Source: Aurantimonas manganoxydans SI85-9A1
Lineage (GTDB): Bacteria > Pseudomonadota > Alphaproteobacteria > Rhizobiales > Rhizobiaceae
Assembly: GCF_000153465.1 (NCBI RefSeq)
Contig: NZ_CH672387.1
Coordinates: forward strand, 1,744,046-1,808,045
Direction of reading: 5' to 3'
Length of the DNA: 64,000 nucleotides
Shown: positions 1-10,946 of the stretch, one piece after another
How positions within the stretch are numbered: the first letter of the stretch is position 1
Layout: each line of letters starts with the position of its first letter
Made by a program: the position numbers and the translations under genes
Notes under the pieces: model-generated
What the model was told of the DNA's origin: nothing
Databases searched by the model: none
The model's input: only the letters and a program-made list of their open reading frames with translations

Positions 1-429
1 GATTACATCCAGGAGAAAGACAATGGTTTGCAGCCTCGAACTTCGGTTCGGGTGACTGCCTGTTCTCAATCATCATCGTGAAGAAGAAGACGGATCTCGA
101 AGGTCGTCATTTTGGCCAGCTTTGCTGGTCATGCCCCGCTCAGGGTTTGGACGATCTGTCGACGAAGGGTTCCGGTGAAGGGTTCATCGCCCGGCACTGG
201 AGACAACAAGCCTTTCGTCCCATGATCGATGTGCCTGACCGCACATTGTCGGGGTCTGTCTCAAGAAGCTGGTCTTTCGTCGATCGGGTTTAGCCGCCCG
301 GTCGACAGATAGAACACCGCTGCAGGATCTTGGACGAGGTTGCACACCTTGCCGGGATTTGCGGTGTTCGAAGAGGACATTGTGAATGTTCGCCTCTCTC
401 TCCTGGTGCCGCTCAGGCGGGGCCGGGAT
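1..429 (+). other. 16S-23S internal transcribed spacer, 3' part
   Basis: This stretch precedes the 23S gene and belongs to the rRNA operon transcript. I see no tRNA cloverleaf in it; any spacer tRNA-Ile or tRNA-Ala, and the 16S gene itself, would lie before the window. It contains a stable UUCG hairpin near its left end. Its last base begins the long stem that encloses pre-23S rRNA. Short open frames here are not convincing as genes. Confidence 0.8.
30..59 (+). other. UUCG-capped hairpin in the rRNA spacer
   Basis: Bases 35-41 pair with 46-52 around a UUCG tetraloop closed by C-G, which is an exceptionally stable RNA loop. An outer GCAG/CTGC pairing (30-33 with 56-59) extends it across small bulges. 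It lies in the leader of the 23S transcript. It may be a processing or antitermination element, but its role is inferred only from its position. Confidence 0.5.
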
Positions 430-449
430 GGTGGGCATTGACGATGAGA

Positions 450-458
<9 letters not shown>
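430..458 (+). other. 5' arm of pre-23S RNase III processing stem
   Basis: This arm pairs with 3265-3294 over nearly its whole length. The only irregularity is one extra A in the 3' arm. Such a stem brings the two ends of 23S together and is the normal RNase III substrate during rRNA maturation. The inner part of the stem includes the mature 23S ends. Confidence 0.8.
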
Positions 459-3275
<2,817 letters not shown>

Positions 3276-3359
3276 TCATTCGTCAATGCCCACCCCCAAA
3301 AGGGTGCGCAACACAAACACAATGCCCTCTCAAGACCAGCTTCCAACTTGCCATTTGCC

Positions 3360-3477
3360 GACCTGGTGGTTCTAGCGGGGCGGCCGCACCCGATCCCATT
3401 CCGAACTCGGCCGTGAAACGCCCCAGCGCCCATGATACTTCGTCTCAAGACGCGGGAAAGTCGGTCGCCGCCAGGTC
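3360..3477 (+). rRNA. rrf: 5S ribosomal RNA
   Basis: A 118-base 5S rRNA runs from GACCTGG to CCAGGTC, which pair as helix I. The conserved core CCGATCCCATTCCGAACTCGG and the segment GTGAAACGCC are present. The sequence immediately outside continues the helix (3347-3359 with 3478-3490, with a few mismatches), as expected for a maturation stem. It follows 23S by about 85 bases, and no tRNA lies between 5S and the terminator. Confidence 0.95.
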
Positions 3478-3528
3478 TGCAAATCGCAAGTTGCCCAGAG
3501 ACCCCTTCTTCTTCACGCCGCAACACAC

Positions 3529-3563
3529 AAAGCCCCTCGCGCCCCCCAGCCGAGGGGCTTTTT
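3529..3563 (+). terminator. Rho-independent terminator of the rRNA operon
   Basis: AAGCCCCTCG pairs with CGAGGGGCTT around an 11-base loop and is followed by a T-run. It lies 50 bases after 5S and just before the next gene. No tRNA follows 5S in this operon. Confidence 0.9.
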
Positions 3564-3596
3564 GCGTTCGGGGTATGAAGTGAGGGGAGGCGGACG

Positions 3597-4481
3597 ATGA
3601 TGGAAACGCATGAGATCGCAGCCGAGGGCGTTCGCGCCGTCATCCGTGACGCAGGGGCCGAACTGGTGAGCCTGCGCGACGCGGCGGGGGAGGAACTCCT
3701 CTGGCAGGGCGGCCCCGAATGGCCGCGGCAGGCGCCGGTCCTGTTTCCCATTGTCGGGAAGCTCGCCGGCAACGTCCTGCGCGACGGCGGGAAGGCGCAT
3801 ACACTCGGGCAGCATGGCTTTGCCCGGGATTGCCGCTTCACCTGGATCGCGCATTCGACGCGGCGGTGCGTGCTCCGCCTCACCGACGACGCGGTGTCCC
3901 GACGCGCCTATCCTTATTCCTTCGTCCTCGAACTCATCTACGAGGTGACCGAGGCGACCCTGACTGTTACGACGCGGGTGAGCAATCCCGGTGAGCGGCC
4001 GCTGCCCTGCGGCGTCGGCGCTCATCCGGGGTTTCGCTGGCCTCTGGTCGACGGCGTGGCCAAGACGGACCATGCAATCCACTTCGACCGCGAGGAGACG
4101 GGCGTCGCCCTGTCGGTCAGCGATGCGCTGCTCGGCGCCGAAAAACCACTGCCTTTCGATGGCCGGACGCTGCCCTTGTCGGAAGCGCTGTTTGCGCGCG
4201 ATGCGCTGGTGATGCCGGCTGTCGCCAGCCGCAGCATGACCTATGCCGCGCATGCGCCGGATGGTGAGACTGTCCGTTCGATCACCATCGGTTGGGACGG
4301 CTACAAGGATCTCGGCATCTGGTCGCGATCCGGCGGTGCGCCGTTCGTGTGCATCGAACCCTGGTTCTCGATGGCGAGCCCGGTCGGCTGGGATGGTGCC
4401 TTCATCGACAAGCCGGGGATCCTGGTCCTGCCGCCCGGGGCCAGCCGCGACTTTGTCTGGCGGATGCGCGTCGATGCGTGA
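3597..4481 (+). CDS. aldose 1-epimerase family protein (LacX-like)
   Basis: Predicted cytosolic mutarotase-fold protein of 294 residues that would interconvert sugar anomers; the true substrate is unknown. Family marks seen are HGFAR at 73-77, the second histidine in GAHPGF at 141-146, and the catalytic-type glutamate in CIEPW at E254. The arrangement fits the LacX subgroup rather than classical GalM. Two ATG codons lie in tandem, so the start may be 3597 or 3600; GGGAGG sits a few bases upstream. It stands alone between the rRNA operon and a GntR regulator, with no sugar genes beside it. Confidence 0.8.
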   Translation: MMETHEIAAEGVRAVIRDAGAELVSLRDAAGEELLWQGGPEWPRQAPVLFPIVGKLAGNVLRDGGKAHTLGQHGFARDCRFTWIAHSTRRCVLRLTDDAVSRRAYPYSFVLELIYEVTEATLTVTTRVSNPGERPLPCGVGAHPGFRWPLVDGVAKTDHAIHFDREETGVALSVSDALLGAEKPLPFDGRTLPLSEALFARDALVMPAVASRSMTYAAHAPDGETVRSITIGWDGYKDLGIWSRSGGAPFVCIEPWFSMASPVGWDGAFIDKPGILVLPPGASRDFVWRMRVDA

Positions 4482-4577
4482 CATTCTGCGGTTACGGAGA
4501 TAGCCCGGACCCGTTAGCCGATCCGGCATCGCGTGAGGACGGGTGGCGTACAGCGCCCTGACACGTATGGACTTTCG

Positions 4578-4591
4578 ATACCGTGTGGTAT
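4578..4591 (+). promoter_or_regulatory. candidate operator in front of the GntR gene
   Basis: ATACC-GTGT-GGTAT is a perfect inverted repeat about 40 bases before the regulator start. The flanks extend it imperfectly (TTCG on the left, GCGA on the right). GntR/FCD proteins commonly bind such palindromes in their own promoters. The reverse complement of the right arm, TCGCATACCAC, closely resembles TCGCATACAC in the dyad at 5703-5737. Autoregulation is inferred. Confidence 0.5.
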
Positions 4592-4631
4592 GCGATCAGG
4601 TGGGAACTGCGAAGAGGAGCATCATCCGCCG

Positions 4632-5327
4632 ATGGCATTGTCACGGGATTCCGCCAGCCGCGTCGATCGGATCTGCCTCGCCATCCGGCGGGCGATCATC
4701 GAACGCGCGCTGGCGCCGGGCGACAAACTCCCGGAGGACGCGCTCGGCGAACGTTTCGGCGTCAGTCGCACGATCGCACGGCAGGCGCTTGGCCAACTGG
4801 CCGGCGAAGGGCTGGTCGATCTCCGGCGCAACCGGATCGCGGTTGTGGCGACGCCCACTTTCGAGGAGGCGCGCGACACCTTCGACATCCGTGTCGAGTT
4901 GGAGCGGCTGGTGGTCCGGCATCTGGCCGGCGCGCTCGGCCCGGAGCAGATCGCCGAATTGAACGCCCATATCGCGGCGCAGGACAAGGCTGCCGGAGGT
5001 CCCGAGGCCGCGTCGATCCGGCTCGCGACGGACTTTCACGTGCTGCTTGCCCGGATGACCGGCAAGCCGATCCTCATTCGCTATGTCAGCGAGGTGGCCT
5101 ATCGCAGCGGCCTGTCGCTCTCGGCCTATGGCCGCCCGCATTCCCCGGAATGCGCCGTCAACGAGCATCGCTCCCTGGTGGAGGCGCTGGCGAAGGGCGA
5201 TCGCGACGCGGCCATGCGGCTGATGGCCGGGCATCTGGAAGCCGTGGCCGACCGTGCGTTCCTCCCCGATGCCGACCGGGGCACTAGGAACCTCGTCGAT
5301 ATTCTGGCGCCCTACGTCGAGGACTGA
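4632..5327 (+). CDS. GntR family transcriptional regulator, FCD (FadR-type) domain
   Basis: A 231-residue regulator. The N-terminal winged helix-turn-helix covers about 11-75, with LPEDALGERFGVSRTIARQA as its recognition part. The C-terminal all-helical FCD ligand domain covers about 80-215. Putative metal or ligand residues typical of FCD are D134, H136, H179 and H201. The ATG at 4632 is chosen because an AGGAG lies 12 bases upstream and the domain starts directly after it; an in-frame upstream start at 4533 would add an unsupported leader. It precedes the importer and hydantoinase genes on the same strand and probably controls them. The effector is unknown. Confidence 0.88.
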   Translation: MALSRDSASRVDRICLAIRRAIIERALAPGDKLPEDALGERFGVSRTIARQALGQLAGEGLVDLRRNRIAVVATPTFEEARDTFDIRVELERLVVRHLAGALGPEQIAELNAHIAAQDKAAGGPEAASIRLATDFHVLLARMTGKPILIRYVSEVAYRSGLSLSAYGRPHSPECAVNEHRSLVEALAKGDRDAAMRLMAGHLEAVADRAFLPDADRGTRNLVDILAPYVED

Positions 5328-5858
5328 CGCGGCGCGATCGCGTCCGCCAGTTGGCTTGCGAAGGCGCAGATGGTGGGCCCGGCGGGGCTGATGGCGAACG
5401 CGCCCGGAGGTGGCGCGCAGTCGCGGGCGCCGCGCTCCACGGTTGCTGGAGGCACCGCCGCTCTTCGTTGCTGGGGGCGCGCCGGAAGCGAGCAGAGTCG
5501 TGGTGTTCCAAAGCTCTGCGCATCCGGAGGCCAGCGTTCACCGCTAGCTTGACCGCCGCTGGACATCCCCATGAGTGGGATGCCGGACGGTCCTCTGCCT
5601 TCATCGCGACGTTCGCGCTCGACACCGCATTTAGCGGCGTGCTGACCCGTCCATTCCCGAATTCCGGAGAAAATCTCCCTGCGGGATTGCGCGCAGGAAT
5701 AATTCGCATACACTTTGTGCTCTCAAGTGCATGCGAAAAATATAGGCATCTGCATGCCGACGGTAGAAGCAGGTGCTGCGGGACGTCACGCCATCTAGTT
5801 CGATCTTCAGGCCGGCCACGCGCCGGTGCGCTCCACCAACGAGACAGGGAAGACTTGC
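5328..5858 (+). other. non-coding gap with promoter region of the importer operon
   Basis: I see no credible gene in these 531 bases. The part nearest the binding-protein gene is locally AT-rich and holds a long dyad (5703-5737), so it is the likely control region for the downstream operon. A TATAGG at 5741-5746 just after the dyad could be a -10 element, but no well-spaced -35 is clear. Confidence 0.6.
5703..5737 (+). promoter_or_regulatory. long dyad, candidate operator of the importer/hydantoinase operon
   Basis: TTCGCATACACTT (5703-5715) and AAGTGCATGCGAA (5725-5737) match as inverted arms at 12 of 13 positions, around a 9-base centre. The half-site TCGCATACAC recurs, nearly identical, in the palindrome before the GntR gene. 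This supports one regulator binding both places. It lies about 120 bases before the binding-protein start. Confidence 0.55.
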
Positions 5859-6653
5859 ATGATCCGGACCCACATGATTGCCGCCGCCACCACCGCGCTC
5901 CTTCTGGTCGCCGGTCCGTCGCTCGCCGAAACGCTGACGGCGGGCGCCAATATCGGCAACGTGCCCTGGGAGTTCCAGGACGAGAATTCCGAGATCGTCG
6001 GCTTCGAGGTCGATCTGCTCAAGAAGGTCGCCGACCGCCTCGGCTATGACGAGGTCGACATCCAGAACGTGCCGTTCAACGGCCTGTTCTCCGCCGTCCA
6101 GTCCGGCCGCATCGACGTGGCGATCTCCTCGATCACCATCACCGACGAGCGGCTCCAGTCGGTGTCCTTCGCGCAGCCCTATTACGACAGCGACCAGTCG
6201 CTCTCGACCCGGGCCGATTCCGGCATCGCCGGCAGCGGCGACCTGAAGGGCAAGACCGTCGGCGTCGACACGGGCTCGACCGGCGACATCTATTCGACCG
6301 AGCGCGAGAGCGAATGGGGCCTGGCCGGCATCAGCCGCTACGAGGGCCTGAGCCCGGCCATGCTCGATCTCGCGGCGGGGCGCATCGACGCCTATGTCTC
6401 CGACATCCCCGCAGTCGCTTATTATCTCAAGGACAAGCCCGAGATGAAGGTCGTCGAGCGTCTGGCCACGGGCGAGCAATATTCGATGATGTTCGCCAAG
6501 GACAGCGAACTGGCGGGCAAGGCCAACGAGGTTCTGACGACCCTGAAGGACGAAGGCTACATCGCCGATCTGCACGAGAAATGGTTCGGCACGCAGCCGG
6601 AGGCGACCACCAGCACGGTGGAAGTGCGCGAGATGCCGAAGCCGAAGTCGTAA
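5859..6653 (+). CDS. ABC importer substrate-binding protein, polar amino acid type
   Basis: Periplasmic solute-binding protein of 264 residues (SBP_bac_3 family). A Sec signal peptide covers residues 1-23 and ends in PSLA before ETL. The lobes carry the usual family stretches, such as VGFEVDLLKKVADRLG, FNGLFSAVQSGRIDVAIS and GKTVGVDTGST. AGGGA lies 8 bases before the ATG at 5859, which also gives a proper signal peptide; an in-frame GTG at 5826 is less likely. It forms a unit with the following permease and ATPase. The ligand is unknown; the neighbouring hydantoinase suggests an amino-acid-like or ureido compound. Confidence 0.88.
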   Translation: MIRTHMIAAATTALLLVAGPSLAETLTAGANIGNVPWEFQDENSEIVGFEVDLLKKVADRLGYDEVDIQNVPFNGLFSAVQSGRIDVAISSITITDERLQSVSFAQPYYDSDQSLSTRADSGIAGSGDLKGKTVGVDTGSTGDIYSTERESEWGLAGISRYEGLSPAMLDLAAGRIDAYVSDIPAVAYYLKDKPEMKVVERLATGEQYSMMFAKDSELAGKANEVLTTLKDEGYIADLHEKWFGTQPEATTSTVEVREMPKPKS

Positions 6654-6719
6654 TCCGACCGATGGGCCGGGCGCTTCGCGTCCGGCCCCGACGCCTTTTT
6701 CGGAACAGTCGGCGGCCTG

Positions 6720-7394
6720 ATGGATATCGTCCACACCTTCTTCAACATCGACGTGCTCCTGCGCTATTACCCGCTGCTCCTGGAAGGCTTGTGGCGGACG
6801 ATCGCGCTCGGAGCCCTGTCCATCGTGCTCGGCCTGGTCGGCGGCCTCGTTCTGGCGATGATGCGGATCTACGGGCACCCGATCCTGAAATTCCTCGTCG
6901 TCGCCTATGTCGACGTGTTCCGCGCGCTGCCGGTGCTGGTCTGGCTGGTCATCGTCTATTACGCGCTGCCCTTCGTCGGCATCCGGCTGTCGGCCTTCGC
7001 CTCGGCGACGACGGCGCTGACCATGATCTCAAGCGCCTATACGGCGGAGATTTACCGCGCCGGCATCGAGGCGATCCCGCGGGGCCAGTTCGAGGCGGCC
7101 CAGTCGATCGGGCTCAGCCAGTGGTTCCTGATGCGCGACGTGGTTCTGCCGCAGGCGATCCGCATCGTCATCCCGCCGCTCACCAACAATTCGATCAATG
7201 TCATGAAGGACACCGCGCTCGCCTCGGTGGTGGCGTTGCCGGACCTCCTGAAGCAGGCGACGCAGGCGCAGGCGCTGGCGGCCAATCCGACGCCGCTGAT
7301 CGGCGCGGCGATCCTCTATCTCCTGCTGCTGTTGCCACTGGTGCGTCTCGTCGCCGTCTTCGAGGCGCGCCATGCCAGGAAGGGAGCGCGATGA
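6720..7394 (+). CDS. ABC importer permease, HisM/GlnP type
   Basis: Inner-membrane permease of 224 residues with about five hydrophobic helices. The EAA cytoplasmic loop that contacts the ATPase is visible around 118-145 (YRAGIEAIPRGQFEAA followed by GLS). This single permease probably works as a homodimer. Its stop overlaps the ATPase start (ATGA at 7391-7394), which indicates translational coupling. The start ATG follows the binding-protein stop by 66 bases. Confidence 0.9.
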   Translation: MDIVHTFFNIDVLLRYYPLLLEGLWRTIALGALSIVLGLVGGLVLAMMRIYGHPILKFLVVAYVDVFRALPVLVWLVIVYYALPFVGIRLSAFASATTALTMISSAYTAEIYRAGIEAIPRGQFEAAQSIGLSQWFLMRDVVLPQAIRIVIPPLTNNSINVMKDTALASVVALPDLLKQATQAQALAANPTPLIGAAILYLLLLLPLVRLVAVFEARHARKGAR

Positions 7395-8137
7395 TGGGGG
7401 CGTCCCGGCCGATCATCGAGATGCGCGGCGTCGGCAAGCGCTTCGGCAAGTTCGAGGCGTTGAAGGACATCGACCTCGAGGTCGCCGCCGGCGAGGTCGT
7501 GGTGCTGCTCGGCCCGTCCGGCTCCGGCAAGTCGACGCTGATCCGCTGCATCAACCTTCTCGAGCAATATGATGCCGGCGACGTCGTCGTCGACGGCACG
7601 CGGGTCGAGGCGGGACGCAGGCTGCAGAGCGTGCGTCAGGAAGTTGCCATGGTCTTCCAGGCGTTCAATCTGTTTCCCAACCACACCGTTCTCGACAATG
7701 TCGCGCTCGGCCCTGTGCGGGTGCGCGGCCTCAGCTGGCAGGAGAGCCGCGCCCGCGCCCGGCGCCTGCTCGAACGGGTCGGCATTGCCGAACAGGCGGA
7801 GAAATATCCGGTCCAGCTCTCCGGCGGCCAGCAGCAGCGCGTCGGCATTGCGCGGGCGCTGGCCATGGAGCCGCGCATCCTCCTCTTCGACGAGCCGACC
7901 TCGGCGCTCGACCCGGAAATGGTCGGCGAGGTGCTCGACGTCATCAAGGGGCTGGCGGGCGAGGGGGTGACCATGATGCTGGTGACCCACGAGATGGGTT
8001 TTGCCCGGCAGGTGGCCGATCGCATCGTCTTCATGGAGGCCGGCGAGATCAAGGAGATCTCGACGCCCGAAACCTTCTTCACGGCGACCCGGAACGAGCG
8101 CGCCCGCGCCTTCCTCGACGCCGTCCTCAATCACTGA
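7391..8137 (+). CDS. ABC importer ATP-binding protein, polar amino acid type
   Basis: ATPase of 248 residues that powers the importer. Seen are Walker A GPSGSGKST at 41-49, Q-loop Q90, signature LSGGQQQ from 143, Walker B ILLFDE at 163-168 and switch H200. It overlaps the permease gene by four bases. A second ATG at 7394 is an alternative start. The GlnQ/HisP relatedness fits an amino acid or amino-acid-derivative substrate. Confidence 0.93.
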   Translation: MMGASRPIIEMRGVGKRFGKFEALKDIDLEVAAGEVVVLLGPSGSGKSTLIRCINLLEQYDAGDVVVDGTRVEAGRRLQSVRQEVAMVFQAFNLFPNHTVLDNVALGPVRVRGLSWQESRARARRLLERVGIAEQAEKYPVQLSGGQQQRVGIARALAMEPRILLFDEPTSALDPEMVGEVLDVIKGLAGEGVTMMLVTHEMGFARQVADRIVFMEAGEIKEISTPETFFTATRNERARAFLDAVLNH

Positions 8138-8187
8138 CTCGCGCGGACAATCCCGCTCATTCTGGCAGAGACCGAAAGGCACATCCG

Positions 8188-9408
8188 ATGGCACTCGACA
8201 TGGACTTCGTCCGCCGGCAGTTTCCGGCGCTTTCCGGCGACTGGGTCTTCATGGACAATGCCGGCGGCAGTCAGGTGCTGTCGCGGGTGGCCGACCGGAT
8301 TTCCGACTATCTGCTGACATCCAACGTCCAGACCGGCGCGACCTACGCGCCGAGCCAGCGCTCGACGGAACGGGTGCGCGAGGCGCGCAACGCCTTCGCC
8401 CGCTATCTGAACGCCGCCGATGCCGGCGAGATCGTCATGGGCGCCTCGACCACCATGCTGATCCGGGTGCTGTCGGAGGCGATGACCGGCAGCCTGTCCG
8501 CCGGCGACGAGATCATCGTGACCAACACCGACCACGAGGCCAATATCGGCCCTTGGCTGAAGCACGAGGCCCGCGGCGTCGTCGTCAGGTTCTGGAACTG
8601 CGATCCGGAAACGCTGGAGCTCGATCTTGACGACCTGAAGGACCTGATGAGCGAGCGCACCAAGCTCGTCTGCGTCACCCATGCCTCGAACATCTTCGGC
8701 ACCATCAATCCGATCGCCGAGATCTCGCAGATTGCCCATGCGAGCGGCGCGCAGGTCTGCGTCGACGGCGTCGCTTATGCGCCGCACCGCGCCGTGGACG
8801 TCCAGGCGCTTGGCGCCGACTACTACATCTTTAGCGCCTACAAGGTCTTCGGCCCGCATGTCGGGGTGATGTGGGGCCGGCGGGACCGGCTTCTCGAGCT
8901 TGACAACATCTACCATTTCTTCTTCGGCAAGGACGCCGTGCCGCACAAGCTGGAGCCGGGCAACATCAATTACGAACTCGCCCATGGCGCGGTCGGCGCC
9001 ATCGACTATGTCGAGGAACTGGGTGTCATGGCCGACGCCACGGCGGGCCGCGGGGCGATCGAGGCCGGTTTCCGCGACATTGCCGAACAGGAGCGGGCGA
9101 TCACCGCGCGGCTTCTCGATTTCCTCGGCAGCCGCAATTCGATCCGCATCGTCGGCCGCAATTCGAGCGCCGTCGAGGACCGGGTGGCGACGATCAGCTT
9201 CATTGCCGGCGATCGCGATTCCAAGGCCATCGTCGACCAGGTCGATCCGCACATGATCGGCATCCGGCACGGGGATTTCTACGCCAAGCGCCTGATCCTG
9301 GATCTCGGCCTGGCGCCGCAGAACGGCGTCGTGCGGGTGTCGATGGTTCACTACAACACGCTGGACGAGGTCGACCGGCTGATCGCCGCCCTCGAACCGG
9401 CGCTCTAG
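8188..9408 (+). CDS. cysteine desulfurase-like PLP enzyme (class V aminotransferase fold)
   Basis: PLP-dependent fold-type-I protein of 406 residues. Expected cofactor contacts are H116 (TDHEAN), D193 (CVDGVAYAPH) and the Schiff-base lysine K219 in SAYKVFGPH. In true group II cysteine desulfurases the sulfur-accepting cysteine sits in a motif like RTGHHCA; here the aligned stretch reads RHGDFYA (360-366) with tyrosine in that place. It is therefore unlikely to be a desulfurase and may act as a lyase, racemase or aminotransferase on the substrate of the cluster. It lies between the importer and the hydantoinase with short gaps, so it is probably in the same operon. Confidence 0.82.
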   Translation: MALDMDFVRRQFPALSGDWVFMDNAGGSQVLSRVADRISDYLLTSNVQTGATYAPSQRSTERVREARNAFARYLNAADAGEIVMGASTTMLIRVLSEAMTGSLSAGDEIIVTNTDHEANIGPWLKHEARGVVVRFWNCDPETLELDLDDLKDLMSERTKLVCVTHASNIFGTINPIAEISQIAHASGAQVCVDGVAYAPHRAVDVQALGADYYIFSAYKVFGPHVGVMWGRRDRLLELDNIYHFFFGKDAVPHKLEPGNINYELAHGAVGAIDYVEELGVMADATAGRGAIEAGFRDIAEQERAITARLLDFLGSRNSIRIVGRNSSAVEDRVATISFIAGDRDSKAIVDQVDPHMIGIRHGDFYAKRLILDLGLAPQNGVVRVSMVHYNTLDEVDRLIAALEPAL

Positions 9409-9485
9409 ACGCACTTTCCTATCCCGCTGCCTGGCCGAGACCGCGCCGGGCAGCCATTCCTTCGTTTCATCGATCCGGACCGCCC

Positions 9486-10913
9486 ATGCCCTACGACCTC
9501 GTCATCCAGAACGGCACGATCGCCACCGCGTCCGACGTGTTCCAAGCCGATATCGGCATCCGCGACGGCGTGATCGTGCAGATCGGCCGCGACCTCGGTG
9601 AGGCGGTCGAGAGCATCGACGCCACCGGGCGCTATGTCCTGCCGGGCGGGATCGACAGCCATGTGCATATCGCCCAACCCTCGGGCGAGGGGATCGTCAT
9701 GGCCGACGATTTCGAGAGCGGCACACGCTCGGCGCTGTTCGGCGGCAACACCACCATCCTGCCGTTCTGCCTGCAGGAGAAGGGCCGGCCGCTGCGCGAG
9801 GCGCTGAAGGCCTATCACGCGTTCGCCGACGGCAATTGCTACACCGATGTCAGCTTCCACCTGATCGTCTCGGACCCGTCGGACGCGGTGCTCGGCCAGG
9901 AACTGCCGGCGCTGGTGGAGGACGGCTACACCTCTTTCAAGGTGTTCATGACCTACGAGGATCTGCGGCTCAGCGACGGCCAGATCCTCGACACGATGGA
10001 TGTGGCGCGCCGTACCGGCGCCCTTGTCATGGTCCATTGCGAGAACGAGGACGCGATCCGCTATCTCATCGGCCGCCACGAGGCCGAAGGCGACGTCGCG
10101 CCGCGCGCCCATGCGACGACGAGGCCGGTGGCGGTGGAGCGCGAGGCGACCCATCGCGCCGTGTCGCTTGCCGAGGTCGCCGACGTGCCGCTGGTGATCG
10201 TCCATGTGTCGAACCGGGAGTCCATGGAAGAGATCGAGCGTGCGCGACGCCGCGGCCGCAAGGTAATCGGCGAGACCTGCCCGCAATATCTTATGCTGAC
10301 CGCCGACGATCTGGACGGGATGGACTGGGAAGGCGCCAAGTTCGTCTGTTCGCCGCCGCCGCGGGATGCGGAGAGCCAGGAGGCCTGCTGGGACGGGCTC
10401 GAACGCGGTGTCTTCGACCTGTTCTCCTCCGACCATTGCCCGTTCCGCTATGACGACCCGGCGGGAAAGCGCAATCCGAAGGGGATGACCAGCTTCCGGC
10501 ACATTCCGAACGGCATTCCGGGCGTCGAATTGCGGTTGCCCATCCTGTTTTCCGAAGGGGTGAACAAGGGCCGGATCGACCTGCCGCGCTTCGTGGCGCT
10601 GACGGCGACCAACCAGGCCAAGACCTATGGCCTCTATCCCCGCAAGGGCACGATCGCCATCGGCGCCGATGCGGACATCGCGATCTGGGATCCGGCGCTG
10701 ACCCGCACGGTCCGGCACGCCGAGATGCACGACGGCGCCGACTACTCGCCCTATGAGGGGCTGGAGCTCACCGGCTGGCCGACGATCGTCGTTCTGGGGG
10801 GCAAGCTGATGGTCTCCGACGGGGCGCTGGTCGGGCGCAAGGGCGACGGCCGGTATCGCAGCCGGGACCGCTCCTATCTGGCGACGCGGCGGGATCGTCC
10901 GACGGCGCTCTGA
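9486..10913 (+). CDS. dihydropyrimidinase / D-hydantoinase family amidohydrolase
   Basis: Cyclic amidohydrolase of 475 residues that would open hydantoin or dihydropyrimidine-type rings to N-carbamoyl products. All binuclear-metal ligands are visible: H59 and H61 (SHVHIA), the carboxylated lysine K152 (TSFKVFMTY), H184 (MVHCEN), H240 (IVHVSN) and D316 (SSDHCP). Length and order match the hydantoinase/DHPase family. No carbamoylase, hydantoin racemase or dihydropyrimidine dehydrogenase gene is nearby, so a standard pyrimidine or hydantoin pathway is not supported here. It ends the operon that begins with the importer. Confidence 0.88.
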   Translation: MPYDLVIQNGTIATASDVFQADIGIRDGVIVQIGRDLGEAVESIDATGRYVLPGGIDSHVHIAQPSGEGIVMADDFESGTRSALFGGNTTILPFCLQEKGRPLREALKAYHAFADGNCYTDVSFHLIVSDPSDAVLGQELPALVEDGYTSFKVFMTYEDLRLSDGQILDTMDVARRTGALVMVHCENEDAIRYLIGRHEAEGDVAPRAHATTRPVAVEREATHRAVSLAEVADVPLVIVHVSNRESMEEIERARRRGRKVIGETCPQYLMLTADDLDGMDWEGAKFVCSPPPRDAESQEACWDGLERGVFDLFSSDHCPFRYDDPAGKRNPKGMTSFRHIPNGIPGVELRLPILFSEGVNKGRIDLPRFVALTATNQAKTYGLYPRKGTIAIGADADIAIWDPALTRTVRHAEMHDGADYSPYEGLELTGWPTIVVLGGKLMVSDGALVGRKGDGRYRSRDRSYLATRRDRPTAL

Positions 10914-10946
10914 GCTGCCGACCGGGATGGGGACCCACGAGCGGGC

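Noticed and set aside
1-429. A tRNA gene in the rRNA spacer
   Set aside because: No cloverleaf or T-arm sequence is visible; the hairpin at 30-59 has a UUCG loop and no tRNA features.
5351-5850. A protein gene in the gap before the importer
   Set aside because: Open frames here have no family resemblance or ribosome binding site, and part of the interval is the AT-rich dyad region expected of a promoter.
8188-9408. A role in iron-sulfur cluster assembly for the cysteine-desulfurase-like gene
   Set aside because: The sulfur-accepting cysteine is replaced by tyrosine and no suf or isc genes are nearby; the context is catabolic.
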